The notes: generated by a model from the letters alone, not told the origin. DNA of 64,000 bases from Chlorogloeopsis fritschii PCC 6912 (GCF_000317285.1 NZ_AJLN01000050.1:62001-126000); one strand, 5' to 3'. Counted from the stretch's first letter, positions 37,295 to 46,610 are shown. Translations and numbers: made by a program.

Positions 37295-38068
37295 TTAACT
37301 GCGCCTGTTTACCAGAGTTGTGCTAGCTTGGTCAACTGGCATCAGGATGACTTGATTAATATTCACGTGTGCTGGCCGAGTAACGCAGAAAAATACAACA
37401 TCAGCTACATCATCAGCAGTTAGAGGAGTTACTCCTTGGTAAACTGTTGTGGCACGTTGTGTATCGCCATGAAAGCGTACTTCGCTAAATTCTGTTTCCA
37501 CCATACCAGGATCAACCGAAGTTACCCTGATAGGTGTTCCCAACAAATCTTGTTTTAATCCTTCAGAGATAGCTTTGACTGCTGCTTTCGTGCCGCAGTA
37601 GACATTACCACCCGGATAAGTTTGATGACCGGCTATCGAACCAATGTTTACCACATGACCGCGATCGCGCTCAACCATTCCAGGAACAATATGGCGGGTA
37701 AGATAGAGCAAACCCTTAATATTGGTATCAATCATTTCTTCCCAATCCTGGAAACTGCCTTGATGGAGTTTGTCTAAACCCCGACTTAAACCTGCATTAT
37801 TGATGAGAATATCAATGTTAGCCCAAGCGGAAGGCAGGTTAGAAATAGCGGATTCTACAGCCTTAGCATCGCGTACATCCAACTGTAACAAATGGATATC
37901 AGTAGCGAATTCTTTGTTGAGTGAATCTGCCAAATTTTGCAAACGTTCCCAACGTCGCGCCGCTAAAATTAATTTTGCACCAGCACCAGCGAAAATTTTG
38001 GCGCAAGCAGCACCAATTCCACTGCTGGCACCAGTAATGAAAACAATTTGGTCTTGCACAGAAAGCAT
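37295..38068 (-). CDS. short-chain dehydrogenase/reductase (SDR)
   Basis: The 257-residue protein is a classical SDR. The cofactor motif T-G-A-S-S-G-I-G is at residues 12-19, N-N-A-G near 91, and the catalytic Tyr/Lys in Y-C-G-T-K near 157-161, with the Ser about 13 residues before. Arg at the end of the second strand (A-A-R-R-W) suggests NADP(H) preference. It resembles the YdfG type that oxidises 3-hydroxy acids or serine, but the substrate is not established. It is transcribed alone and ends in a clear terminator. Confidence 0.9.
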   Translation of the reverse strand: MLSVQDQIVFITGASSGIGAACAKIFAGAGAKLILAARRWERLQNLADSLNKEFATDIHLLQLDVRDAKAVESAISNLPSAWANIDILINNAGLSRGLDKLHQGSFQDWEEMIDTNIKGLLYLTRHIVPGMVERDRGHVVNIGSIAGHQTYPGGNVYCGTKAAVKAISEGLKQDLLGTPIRVTSVDPGMVETEFSEVRFHGDTQRATTVYQGVTPLTADDVADVVFFCVTRPAHVNINQVILMPVDQASTTLVNRRS

Positions 38069-38166
38069 TTTAAATTCTTAGTCATTGGCCATTTGTCATT
38101 GGTCATTTGTTACTTGTCACAACCCGATGACAAAAAACAAAGGACATAATGAATAAGAGCTAATAA

Positions 38167-39015
38167 CTACTTATTCACTACTTGCATACGCTGAGTAATC
38201 ATTGTCATACCATCTCCACGCATAATCACCGCAGAAACCCATTGACTGCCAGGTTTAGCAGGTGCGTTGCCAACTTTAAAAAGTCCACCAGTTGTGAGTA
38301 ATTCTAAATTTACGGGTGTAGGGTTAAGATATTTGGTTGCTTGAATGGGTTCTTCCAAAGCTGCACCTAAAAGATAATCATCTCCCAGAGGTTCTTGGAC
38401 GATCGCATCAAAATTATACTTTTGACCAACTTTTACCTGTTGTGGCAATTTGATATCAACTTGGGGTGGTTTGGCACCAGAAGTAATTTGAGTGCGTTCT
38501 GACAAAATGTCTTGACGGATAATTTTTCCGCCTGCAATGCGCTGACGAGATGTGATGGTAGTTGAGAGAGCTAAATTCTCATTGTTAGCGGCAGGTAAGC
38601 CAGTAATTTTGGTAACGGTGGTAGCAACGATCTGGTTGCCTTGAGGCTGCCAAGATTGCAGTTGGGTGGTGTATTGCAGCTTGGGATATCTCTTCCAAAA
38701 ACCAGTTAAAGCTTGTTCCATCGTTTGGCGATTTAAGCCATCTCCATGCACGAAATTGGGACTGTAGAACTGCATTACTGCTTTGACATCACCCCGACTC
38801 GCTGCTGCATCGATTTGTGTTAGGAGATTTTTTAGTTGAGCAGGTGCATTGCTGGGTGAGTTGCTGGGTACATTGCTAGGTGAGTTTCTAGGTGGGTTAG
38901 CTTGAGCAGATTTCCAACTAGTTGTTAAACCAAATGCGAGCATTAACAAAATTAGCCAACGAGAGGGCGAAAAGCGTGATTGGCGTTTCAATAGCAAGGC
39001 GATTAGTTTACTCAT
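38167..39015 (-). CDS. secreted NTF2-like (SnoaL-type) domain protein
   Basis: The 282-residue protein has an N-terminal signal (arginine-rich start, hydrophobic 18-33, cleavage after S-A-Q-A). A low-complexity Asn/Pro/Ser linker follows (N-P-P-R-N-S-P-S-N-V-P-S), which in DNA is a short degenerate repeat. Residues 62-165 fit an NTF2-like fold (A-A-S-R-G-D-V-K-A-V-M-Q-F-Y-S-P-N-F). The last 110 residues form a separate, likely beta-rich domain. Periplasmic location is likely. Function unknown. Confidence 0.8.
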   Translation of the reverse strand: MSKLIALLLKRQSRFSPSRWLILLMLAFGLTTSWKSAQANPPRNSPSNVPSNSPSNAPAQLKNLLTQIDAAASRGDVKAVMQFYSPNFVHGDGLNRQTMEQALTGFWKRYPKLQYTTQLQSWQPQGNQIVATTVTKITGLPAANNENLALSTTITSRQRIAGGKIIRQDILSERTQITSGAKPPQVDIKLPQQVKVGQKYNFDAIVQEPLGDDYLLGAALEEPIQATKYLNPTPVNLELLTTGGLFKVGNAPAKPGSQWVSAVIMRGDGMTMITQRMQVVNK

Positions 39016-39273
39016 AGGTGATTAGTTAGCTTGGTTTACAAAAAATATTCCCTGTTCTCAAGTAAAACGCATACAGTAGAAACCGTAGTAAATTAATTTC
39101 TCAAACAGCCTGCAAGAAAACAGGGAAATTGCTTTATCTTAATTAAGCTAAGGGCTGACATGGTAAGCTGTTCCACATTTAACTTACATAACATGGGCGG
39201 ACAAGATGTCTACCCCACAAGAGTTTAGCCTCATTTCAATAGCAAACTAGATGTTTTTCAGCTTAATAGGTAG

Positions 39274-40347
39274 ATGACAAACACACCAATACGATTATTA
39301 ATAGCTGCAAGCGGAACTGGTGGGCACTTATTTCCAGCGATCGCACTGGCACAGCAGTTGCCAGATTATCAAATTGAATGGCTGGGCGTTCCCAACCGCC
39401 TGGAAACTCAACTAGTTCCCCAACAGTATAAATTGAATGTTATTTCTGTTGAAGGGTTTCAAAAAGGTTTAGGAATTTCATCGCTGTTGACTTTAGGTAA
39501 ACTGATTGGTTCGGTTCTCCAAGTCAGGAAAATATTAAAACAAGGTAAATTTAAAGGAGTATTCACCACGGGAGGTTATATTGCCGGGCCTAGTGTAATT
39601 GCAGCGCGATCGCTTGGTATACCAGTAATTCTTCACGAATCGAATGCTTTACCAGGAAAGGTAACACGCTTTTTTGGCCCTTGGTGTAGTGCAGTGGCAC
39701 TAGGATTTGAAGTCGCAGCTAAGTATTTACCGCGTGCCAAAACTATTTATACAAGTACTCCAGTACGTTCTCAATTTTTAGAACCGGGTATTGAAGCTAC
39801 ATTGGATTTGCCTATTCCGGAGAATGTGCCTTTAATCGTCGTTTTTGGTGGCAGCCAAGGTGCAGTCGGAATTAATAAATTAGTGCGCCAGTGTGCAACA
39901 GCTTGGTTTGATGCTGGTGCTTGGATTGTGCATTTAACTGGTGACAACGATCCCGAAGCGGTTAGTTTGCAGCATCCCCAGTATATTTCTTTGCAATTTT
40001 ACAACAATATGGCAGCATTGCTGCGGCGAGCAAATTTAGCTATTAGTCGTTCTGGTGCCGGCAGTTTAACAGAATTGGCAGTGTGCGGTACACCTGCGAT
40101 TTTGATTCCTTACCCGTTTGCTGCTGAAGACCATCAAACTTATAATGCCAAGGTCTTTACTTCAGTTGATGCGGCATTGATGTTTCAACAATCAGAATTA
40201 ACTGCCGAGGTATTGCAAACAGAAGTTTTGCGGTTGTTGAAGTCACCCCAACAGTTGAAGGCGATGGGGGAAAAAGCAAAGGCGATCGCTATTCCTGATA
40301 GTGCCGAAAAATTAGCACAGTTGGTGCGTGAGGTAATTGAGAGGTAA
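39274..40347 (+). CDS. murG: MurG, lipid II-forming GlcNAc transferase
   Basis: The 357-residue protein is UDP-N-acetylglucosamine--N-acetylmuramyl-(pentapeptide) pyrophosphoryl-undecaprenol N-acetylglucosamine transferase, which turns lipid I into lipid II at the cytoplasmic membrane face. The membrane/acceptor loop A-S-G-T-G-G-H-L-F-P-A is at residues 12-22, H-E-S-N-A-L-P-G near 122, and the GT28 donor site S-R-S-G-A-G-S-L-T-E near 255. Length is normal. It is not in a mur/fts operon here, which is usual in cyanobacteria. Confidence 0.97.
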   Translation: MTNTPIRLLIAASGTGGHLFPAIALAQQLPDYQIEWLGVPNRLETQLVPQQYKLNVISVEGFQKGLGISSLLTLGKLIGSVLQVRKILKQGKFKGVFTTGGYIAGPSVIAARSLGIPVILHESNALPGKVTRFFGPWCSAVALGFEVAAKYLPRAKTIYTSTPVRSQFLEPGIEATLDLPIPENVPLIVVFGGSQGAVGINKLVRQCATAWFDAGAWIVHLTGDNDPEAVSLQHPQYISLQFYNNMAALLRRANLAISRSGAGSLTELAVCGTPAILIPYPFAAEDHQTYNAKVFTSVDAALMFQQSELTAEVLQTEVLRLLKSPQQLKAMGEKAKAIAIPDSAEKLAQLVREVIER

Positions 40348-40397
40348 AGTTATATTACAAACTAAAATTCAGAACTCTCGATCGCAAGCAAACAACT

Positions 40398-40838
40398 ATG
40401 CTGATGACTAGTACTGTCAAAAAATTGGTAACTTATCCATTCATGGCTGTTTCGCTCATGGGATTAGTCAATTATTCAGCCATTGCTCAGACTCATAAAC
40501 CTCAAGTTCCGAGAGTTCTATCTTCCTCTACAATTTCTCAACCTACTCAAGTAATTGATGAGAAAACTGCCTTGAATTTGGTATGGAAATTGCCACAAGT
40601 GCAACGCAAAGCAAAAACTATTGAACGACTTTCTAAAGGAGCAATACGTGTCGCTGCAGCCGTCGATAGACATCCTACTCTAGAGGAACCTTACTACACA
40701 GTGCAAGTATTTGAAAATCATGTAGAGTACACTGACACAATTTACTGGTTTCGTGTCTTGAGTCCAAGCGGTGATATCCAAGTTCTAGATATTTTGCAGG
40801 GCGAATATGTATCACTAGAAAAGTGGAAACCTAATTAA
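40398..40838 (+). CDS. secreted hypothetical protein
   Basis: I do not recognise this 146-residue protein. It has a signal peptide (V-K-K start, hydrophobic about 13-28, cleavage near S-A-I-A-Q). The mature part is a single small domain: I-D-E-K-T-A-L-N-L-V-W-K-L-P-Q-V at its start, then P-Y-Y-T-V-Q-V-F-E-N-H and Y-W-F-R-V, compatible with a small alpha/beta fold like those of PepSY-type domains, though I cannot assign it. It begins 50 bases after murG on the same strand. An ATG two codons later is also possible. Confidence 0.7.
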   Translation: MLMTSTVKKLVTYPFMAVSLMGLVNYSAIAQTHKPQVPRVLSSSTISQPTQVIDEKTALNLVWKLPQVQRKAKTIERLSKGAIRVAAAVDRHPTLEEPYYTVQVFENHVEYTDTIYWFRVLSPSGDIQVLDILQGEYVSLEKWKPN

Positions 40839-40866
40839 ATCAATAAACAGTGAGTAACACTGCTTT

Positions 40867-40896
40867 GATAACCGATAACTGATAACTGATAACTGA
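40867..40896. repeat. heptamer (STRR) tract GATAACT
   Basis: Four nearly perfect copies of the 7-mer GATAAC(T/C) in a row between two plus-strand genes. Confidence 0.75.
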
Positions 40897-40901
40897 AGCA
40901 A

Positions 40902-41192
40902 ATGTCAGAACAAAAGTCTGTAAGCCCGTGGAAATATAAACCCTGGTGGTGTCAACCTTGGTCTATCTTGCTCACGGGTTTGACGCTAATTGGTGGTAGC
41001 TGGATATTATTTAAAATTATTTGGCTTACAATTCTTGTCTCCATCCCTGTACTCACATGGATGGTTTTTTTCTTGTTAATCTGGCCGCAATTAATAATTC
41101 GCAGTGGTCTTTTGGAATCGTATCAATTATCAGAAAATGAGTCGGAAACTAGATCCCCGACTTCTAGAAGTCGGGGATCTAACCCAAACTAA
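40902..41192 (+). CDS. small cyanobacterial membrane protein (probably DUF6737)
   Basis: The 96-residue protein starts with a conserved-looking W-K-Y-K-P-W-W-C-Q-P-W-S-I near residue 10 and has two membrane helices (about 22-40 and 44-65). It resembles the small cyanobacterial DUF6737 family as I recall it. The last dozen residues (R-S-P-T-S-R-S-R-G-S-N-P-N) are encoded by a 30-bp REP palindrome (41151-41180), so the original C-terminus has probably been replaced. The stop codon overlaps the end of the convergent RAYT gene by 4 bases. Confidence 0.7.
   Translation: MSEQKSVSPWKYKPWWCQPWSILLTGLTLIGGSWILFKIIWLTILVSIPVLTWMVFFLLIWPQLIIRSGLLESYQLSENESETRSPTSRSRGSNPN
41151..41180. repeat. REP palindrome at the left (3') side of the RAYT gene
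   Basis: A perfect 30-bp palindrome: AGATCCCCGACTTCT followed by its exact complement. It lies 8 bases outside the stop codon of the RAYT gene and inside the 3' end of the preceding reading frame. The core ATCCCCGACTT recurs at 29635 and 41818. Confidence 0.9.
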
Positions 41193-41761
41193 TCATCAAG
41201 TAGCAAACTTTTGAAACCAGTGCTATCAGGTAGGTTATAGTCAGTCAAAAATTGTTGATAAGCTGATTCTTCCTGAATTAATGTTTTGATATATTCTGTT
41301 TTGGGCAGGGTTCCTCTTCGCATTCCTACATATTCCAAATAGCTGGACAATTCCCATTCTTCAGGTTGCTGTACCAGTCCTGCTTTTACCGGATTTAGAT
41401 GAATATAACGTGAGAGGTTGATTAGATAATCGGTTTGTTGAACATGAATACTTTGAAATCGTCCCTGAAATAATACCCCAGAACGATTAAAACGCTTATT
41501 AATAGCCTTCGTGTAGGAAAGTGAAAGGGATTTCATTGCATCAGACAAGGTTTCATCTCTCAAGTAGACCAAAAAATGATAATGATTGGGCATTAAACAG
41601 TAAACAATAATATCTATTGCTTTGGTAATTAAATGTTCTTTTACCAAGCGAAGAAAATAAATATAACTTTCACGCTCAAAGAAAATTATTTGACGATTAT
41701 TACCCCGATTGTAAATATGGTAAAAGTTCCTAATTTCCAGGGAACTCTTTCTTCGCGGCAT
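41189..41761 (-). CDS. REP-associated tyrosine transposase (RAYT)
   Basis: This 190-residue protein belongs to the Y1/HUH single-strand nuclease family. The N-terminal F-Y-H-I-Y-N-R-G-N-N-R is the usual opening; the metal site H-x-H is in C-L-M-P-N-H-Y-H-F-L-V near residue 60, and the later Y-I-H-L-N-P-V-K-A-G-L is typical of RAYTs, as is F-Q-G-R-F-Q-S. The catalytic Tyr is probably in the helix S-Y-T-K-A-I-N. RAYTs cut and join REP hairpins. Here the gene is bracketed by two copies of the ATCCCCGACTT palindrome. An in-frame TTG six bases upstream is a weaker start. Confidence 0.92.
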   Translation of the reverse strand: MPRRKSSLEIRNFYHIYNRGNNRQIIFFERESYIYFLRLVKEHLITKAIDIIVYCLMPNHYHFLVYLRDETLSDAMKSLSLSYTKAINKRFNRSGVLFQGRFQSIHVQQTDYLINLSRYIHLNPVKAGLVQQPEEWELSSYLEYVGMRRGTLPKTEYIKTLIQEESAYQQFLTDYNLPDSTGFKSLLLDD

Positions 41762-41817
41762 AGGCAAAAATATAAGATATTGCCTTTAGTATTCCCTTTT
41801 TGACGTCCGGGCATATC

Positions 41818-41849
41818 AGATCCCCGACTTTTTAGAAAAGTCGGGATCT
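41818..41849. repeat. REP palindrome at the right (5') side of the RAYT gene
   Basis: An imperfect version of the same palindrome: AGATCCCCGACTTTT on the left and AAAAGTCGGGATCT on the right, with one G missing from the right arm. It lies about 57 bases upstream of the RAYT start. Confidence 0.85.
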
Positions 41850-42178
41850 CAGCTTCTAGATTATGCTTAAAAACGAAACTCATCCCATTGGGTGAACCGA
41901 GGAGGCGATCGCACTCTTATCAGCCGATTCCATAGCAATATTAGGTTCATATATTCCTATCCTCAATATTTTGAATTTGGTATAGAGTTACATCAATACT
42001 TTGCCATTGAAAATGAGATACAAGTTACAAGAAACAGGTGCAGAAAGAGGCGAAAATACTTATTGGTAGCGACTTTTACTTCTGCTTCACACATAAGTAA
42101 CCAATACTTAGCCAACACGTAGTTACCGTGTTGAAGCGTGCGGATTTTTCGGTTTGCTCTTGAAAATAACCTCACACC
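41850..42178. other. intergenic region upstream of the MrpD/NdhD-like gene
   Basis: About 330 bases without a supported gene. One HIP1-related site lies at 41906. A short open frame exists but its composition and lack of a start signal argue against coding. The region should hold the promoter of the membrane subunit that follows. Confidence 0.5.
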
Positions 42179-43606
42179 ATGAGTACTATTACAATCGCCT
42201 GGATTGGACTACCGTTTTTTTTCGGATTCGTAATCTATCTGTTTCCAAAACTTGCCAAATACTTAGCACTGGGAATAAGCTTAGTTTCTACTGGATATGC
42301 GTTACAGCTACTTTTCAACCAGTCATCACTAACACTAACATTACTAGATAGTTTTGGTGTCACATTAGTCATTGATCAGTTGAGCGGCTATTTTATATTG
42401 ACAAATGCGCTAGTAACAGCCGCTGTCATTCTCTACTGTTGGCATACTGATAAGACAGCTTTCTTTTATACGCAGACTGTCATTTTGCATGGTAGCGTTA
42501 ATGCCGCCTTTGTGTGTGCGGATTTCATCAGCTTATATGTGGCGCTAGAGGTGATTAGTATTGCCGCATTTCTCTTGATTGCCTATCCCCGGAGCGATCG
42601 CTCCATTTGGGTTGGCTTGCGTTATCTGTTTGTCAGCAACACGGCAATGCTATTTTATTTGGTAGGTGCGGTGTTGGTCTATCAAGTGAATAACTCCTTT
42701 GCGTTTGCAGGTTTACACAAAGCACCGACTGAAGCGATTGCTCTCATCTTTTTAGGACTCTTGACAAAAGGTGGAATTTTTGTATCAGGATTATGGTTAC
42801 CGTTGACTCATTCCGAATCGGATACGCCGGTGTCAGCTTTACTATCGGGAATCGTGGTTAAAACTGGTGTTTTTCCCTTGTTGCGCTGCGCTTTGATTGT
42901 GGAAGAGGTTGATCCTATCGTTAGGATATTTGCAGTTGGAACAGTGTTTTTGGGAATAAGCTATGCTGTCTTGGAAAAAGATACCAAGCGGACGCTGGCC
43001 TTGAGTACAATTTCACAATTAGGTTGGATTCTGGCTGCACCAATCGCGGGAGGTTTTTATGCGTTGGCGCATGGATTGGCAAAATCGGCACTCTTTATGA
43101 TAGCGGGGAACTTACCCAGCCGAGACTTCAAGGAATTGCGAAATACGCCAATCAATACTGCACTCTGGGTTGCCCTGGTTATAGCTAGCCTCTCAATTTC
43201 CGGCTTTCCCATATTGATTGGCTTTGGAGCGAAGATGTTAACGCTGAAGAATGTACTATCCTGGCAAGCGATCGCCATGAATGTTGGGGCGGTAGGTACA
43301 GCAATAGTGTATGCCAAATTCATATTTCTGCCGCATGGGGGGAGAGAAATTGTACGTTCCGGTTTCTGGCAACCGATAATACTATTAATTGGTGCGCTGA
43401 TTATCACAAGTGGGTTATATTACCAGGCGTATACGATGGCAAACATCACAAAAGCAGTCGCAATCATTGCTGTTGGTTGGTTAGCGCATTTTTTAATTTT
43501 TCAACGCTCATTACTCAGTCTGCCGCGTATGCTTGAACAGTTTGAGCATCTCATCGGTTTTATGAGTCTGATGTTGATTTTGCTGTTCTGGATGGTATTT
43601 ACATGA
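42179..43606 (+). CDS. proton-conducting membrane subunit, MrpD/NdhD-like
   Basis: The 475-residue protein has about 14 hydrophobic segments and belongs to the antiporter-like family shared by complex I (NuoL/M/N) and Mrp Na+/H+ antiporters. The conserved helix-5 Glu is in Y-V-A-L-E-V-I-S (residues 122-129), and a conserved Lys in L-L-T-K-G-G-I-F (about 198); a second Lys is in V-V-K-T-G-V-F-P. It differs clearly from the NdhD at 59806. The other Mrp subunits are not adjacent, so it acts with proteins encoded elsewhere or alone; this is inference. Confidence 0.85.
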   Translation: MSTITIAWIGLPFFFGFVIYLFPKLAKYLALGISLVSTGYALQLLFNQSSLTLTLLDSFGVTLVIDQLSGYFILTNALVTAAVILYCWHTDKTAFFYTQTVILHGSVNAAFVCADFISLYVALEVISIAAFLLIAYPRSDRSIWVGLRYLFVSNTAMLFYLVGAVLVYQVNNSFAFAGLHKAPTEAIALIFLGLLTKGGIFVSGLWLPLTHSESDTPVSALLSGIVVKTGVFPLLRCALIVEEVDPIVRIFAVGTVFLGISYAVLEKDTKRTLALSTISQLGWILAAPIAGGFYALAHGLAKSALFMIAGNLPSRDFKELRNTPINTALWVALVIASLSISGFPILIGFGAKMLTLKNVLSWQAIAMNVGAVGTAIVYAKFIFLPHGGREIVRSGFWQPIILLIGALIITSGLYYQAYTMANITKAVAIIAVGWLAHFLIFQRSLLSLPRMLEQFEHLIGFMSLMLILLFWMVFT

Positions 43607-43742
43607 TTGTGTTCTAAATCTGCCACGGAATAATGCGATCAGCTATATGGCGTGGAACTAGCCAAGACATTGTCGGCGACTTCGTAAAATATCGAATTTA
43701 CTCACAAGAACTCTAGACTGCGAAGGCAGGCTTTGTTCTTTT

Positions 43743-43770
43743 AGCCCCAAGCTTTCAGCCTGTGGGGCTT
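43743..43770. repeat. GC-rich hairpin of a dispersed type
   Basis: AGCCCCA and TGGGGCT form the stem around CAGCCTG. It may serve as a terminator for the plus-strand MrpD/NdhD-like gene, 137 bases upstream, but the related hairpins at 18651 make a dispersed repeat as likely. Confidence 0.5.
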
Positions 43771-43788
43771 TGATGTAACTCAAACATC

Positions 43789-43815
43789 AAAAAGCTCGCA
43801 TTTGCGAGCTTTTTG
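43789..43815 (-). terminator. intrinsic terminator of typA
   Basis: A 12-bp stem (AAAAAGCTCGCA / TGCGAGCTTTTT) ends, on the minus strand, in five T residues. It lies 28 bases behind the typA stop codon. Confidence 0.8.
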
Positions 43816-43842
43816 AGCCAATTATTCGCTATTTCGCCTTAC

Positions 43843-45633
43843 TTATCGTTTTGCTAACTTCTTCGCCATCTTCCGCAGACGAATAGACTGGGGAGTTACT
43901 TCCACCAATTCATCAGGGCCGATGTATTCCAAAGCACGCTCCAAGCTCATTTCTACTGGTGCTTGTAACTGCACTAGTTCATCACCACTCGCTGCACGGT
44001 GGTTGGTGAGCTGCTTGGTTTTGCAGACATTTAATTCCAAGTCTTGGGGACGATTGTGTTCGCCAACAATCATGCCTTTGTAGACCTTAGTACCAGGAGT
44101 GATAAAAAATACCCCTCTATCTTCGGCATTCTTCATGGCGTAGAAGGTAGAAACACCCTCTTCAAAAGCGATTAATACGCCTTTATTACGGGCTTCGATG
44201 TCACCTGTAATCGGACGGTAATCTAGGAAGCTGTGGTTCATTATACCTTCGCCACGTGTCATCCGCATGAATTCACCCCGGAAACCAATTAATCCACGGG
44301 CGGGGATAACAAATTCTAACTGGGTGCGTCCGTTACCACCAACTTGCATATCTTGCATTTCGCCGCGACGTTGTCCCAAGCGTTCGATGCAACTGCCAAC
44401 TGCTTCTTCGGGTATGTCTAACACTAGAAGTTCATAAGGTTCGCAGGGTTGTCCGTTAACTTCCCGGTAAATCACTTGAGGCTGAGATACTTGGAATTCG
44501 TAGCCCTCCCGGCGCATGGTTTCGATTAAAATACCTAAGTGTAGTTCGCCACGACCGGAAACTAGGAATTTGTCTGGAGAGTCGGTTTCTTCGACACGCA
44601 AGGCAACGTTAGTTTCTAGCTCGCGCAAAAGGCGATCGCGCACTTGTCTGGATGTTACCAATTTACCTTCTTGACCAGCAAAGGGCGAATCGTTCACCCA
44701 AAAGGTCATTTGTAATGTTGGTTCATCCACTTTAATTAGTGGTAAAGCTTGAGGTTCATTCGGATCGGTGATTGTTTCACCGATATTTGCATCAGCGAAA
44801 CCAGCTACAGCCACAATATAACCGGCAGAAGCTTCCTCCATATCCACGCGCTTCAAGCCTTCAAAGCCCATTAACTTGGTAATTTTGGCTTTGACAATGT
44901 CACCCTTTTCTGTCACCAAAGCCGCTTGTTGTCCCATGCGGATGATGCCGTTGTGAATTCTGCCAATCACAATCCGCCCCAGATATTCAGAATAATCTAG
45001 GGTTGTAACTTGCAGTTGCAGTGGTTTGTTGGGATCGCCCACTGGTGGCGGTACATGACGCAAAATGGCATCAAATAATGGCTGCATATCCTTGGGTTCA
45101 TCATCCAAGTCTACTTTGGCGTAACCTGACAACCCGGAGGCGAACAAATAGGGGAAATCACACTGATCCTCATCAGCGCCTAGTTCGAGGAATAAGTCTA
45201 ATACTTTGTCTATTGCACCGTAGGGTTCTGCTTGCGGGCGATCGATTTTATTGACTACAACAATGGGGCGCAATCCTTTTTCCAGTGCCTTTTTTAACAC
45301 AAAACGAGTTTGGGGCATAGGGCCTTCATTGGCATCAACAATGAGGATGCAACCATCCACCATGCCTAGCACCCGTTCTACTTCACCGCCAAAGTCAGCG
45401 TGTCCGGGAGTATCAACAATATTGATCAGCGTCTCTTTATACTTAACCGCTGTATTTTTAGAAAGAATAGTAATTCCCCGCTCCCGTTCAAGGGCGTTGG
45501 AGTCCATAACGCAATCCGGAACGTCTTCCCCTTCACGGAAAATGCCGGATTGTTTGAGGAGAGCATCAACGAGGGTTGTTTTGCCGTGATCTACGTGGGC
45601 GATAATAGCGACGTTACGGATTGGGAGCGTCAT
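43843..45633 (-). CDS. typA: translational GTPase TypA/BipA
   Basis: The 596-residue protein is a ribosome-binding GTPase of the EF-G-like group, needed for ribosome assembly and growth under stress. G1 is H-V-D-H-G-K-T-T (residues 13-20), switch I contains R-E-R-G-I-T-I, G3 is D-T-P-G-H-A, and G4 is N-K-I-D. Domains II, III and V and the TypA-specific C-terminal domain ([15 protein letters not shown]) are complete. The C-terminus is lysine-rich (M-A-K-K-L-A-K-R). It is a single gene with its own terminator. Confidence 0.97.
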   Translation of the reverse strand: MTLPIRNVAIIAHVDHGKTTLVDALLKQSGIFREGEDVPDCVMDSNALERERGITILSKNTAVKYKETLINIVDTPGHADFGGEVERVLGMVDGCILIVDANEGPMPQTRFVLKKALEKGLRPIVVVNKIDRPQAEPYGAIDKVLDLFLELGADEDQCDFPYLFASGLSGYAKVDLDDEPKDMQPLFDAILRHVPPPVGDPNKPLQLQVTTLDYSEYLGRIVIGRIHNGIIRMGQQAALVTEKGDIVKAKITKLMGFEGLKRVDMEEASAGYIVAVAGFADANIGETITDPNEPQALPLIKVDEPTLQMTFWVNDSPFAGQEGKLVTSRQVRDRLLRELETNVALRVEETDSPDKFLVSGRGELHLGILIETMRREGYEFQVSQPQVIYREVNGQPCEPYELLVLDIPEEAVGSCIERLGQRRGEMQDMQVGGNGRTQLEFVIPARGLIGFRGEFMRMTRGEGIMNHSFLDYRPITGDIEARNKGVLIAFEEGVSTFYAMKNAEDRGVFFITPGTKVYKGMIVGEHNRPQDLELNVCKTKQLTNHRAASGDELVQLQAPVEMSLERALEYIGPDELVEVTPQSIRLRKMAKKLAKR

Positions 45634-46070
45634 AATAAGCGCGTTCCAGTACTCTAGTGGGGATTTTATATATAGTGGTGAACTGCTCTAACAGAATTTG
45701 GGGGGAACTGCAAATTCTGTAAATAAGCCTTAACAATTCTATCTTAATGTAAATTGACTTAGGAAAACTTCAAAACGCCAGAAATACCCACGAAGGGGTT
45801 TTTATTCAATATAAACGTCAAGAGTTGAGTAAGTCCGGAATGAATGCTGGGCTGAGAGAGATTCATTCCGCAATAACTCTAGCATTTTTTGGTAAAGAGT
45901 CAATTTAATTACATTTATATAGATTTGGATAAAAACAGTTTGTCAGAACATAACTCTTGATTATGAATGGGCTTTTGTCTATATCCGCTATTATTGCATC
46001 AGTACATACCCTAATTTTAATTTATATATATTGTGCCAAAATTAACGCAAAAATTATTGATTAATGAGCA
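45634..46070. other. intergenic region upstream of typA and the dead kinase gene
   Basis: No gene in 437 bases. One hairpin, 10-bp stem CGGAATGAAT / ATTCATTCCG with a 15-base loop, lies at 45836-45870. The segment near 45600-45760 should hold the typA promoter. Confidence 0.5.
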
Positions 46071-46610
46071 ATGACTTGGGCAGCTGGACATAAGTTACAG
46101 GATAGCAAGTACATAATTGAAAAAGAACTAGGCGAAGGCGGCTTTGGTATTACCTATCGCGCTAGAGATAATAATGGACGCTACGTTGTTATTAAAACTC
46201 TAAATGATAATCTGCAAATTCGTCCTGACTTTGCCAAATTTTAGCAAGATTTTTTGAATGAAGCGATAAAATTAGCTAAATGCACTCACCCTCATATTGT
46301 CCAAATTCATGAACTAATTCAAGAGGGAGAACTATGGTGCATGGTAATGGAATATATCGATGGGGAAGATTTAGGCAGCCTAGTTGAAAATCGGGGCTTT
46401 TTAGCTGAAGCAGAAGCATTACATTATATTCAACAAATTGGAGAAGCACTAACTATAGTTCACAATAATGGCTTACTGCATAGGGATATTAAGCCACACA
46501 ATATTATGGTGCGTTCTGGTAAGTTGGAAGCTGTGTTAATTGATTTTGGCATTGCACGCGAGTTCACCCAAAATTTAACTCAGACGCATACACAAATTTT
46601 AACTTTTTAA
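46071..46610 (+). pseudogene. Ser/Thr protein kinase pseudogene
   Basis: From the ATG at 46071 the frame reads the start of a PknN-like kinase: glycine loop L-G-E-G-G-F-G-I-T-Y and Lys in V-V-I-K-T-L. A TAG at 46242-46244 then interrupts it at codon 58, where relatives have Q in the sequence F-Q-Q-D-F, so one C-to-T change explains it. After the stop, the same frame continues with L-H-R-D-I-K-P-H-N and I-D-F-G-I-A-R, then ends in the activation segment at 46610. The lower lobe, any membrane segment and sensor domain are missing. So there are two lesions: a nonsense codon and a 3' truncation. Confidence 0.85.

Noticed and set aside
41189-41761. RAYT gene as a complete IS200/IS605 insertion sequence
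   Set aside because: The protein has RAYT features and is flanked by short symmetric REPs; there is no TnpB gene or IS200-type end structure.
41892-42122. 76-residue plus-strand frame between RAYT and the MrpD-like gene
   Set aside because: No recognisable motif, no Shine-Dalgarno sequence and a second frame open on the opposite strand.
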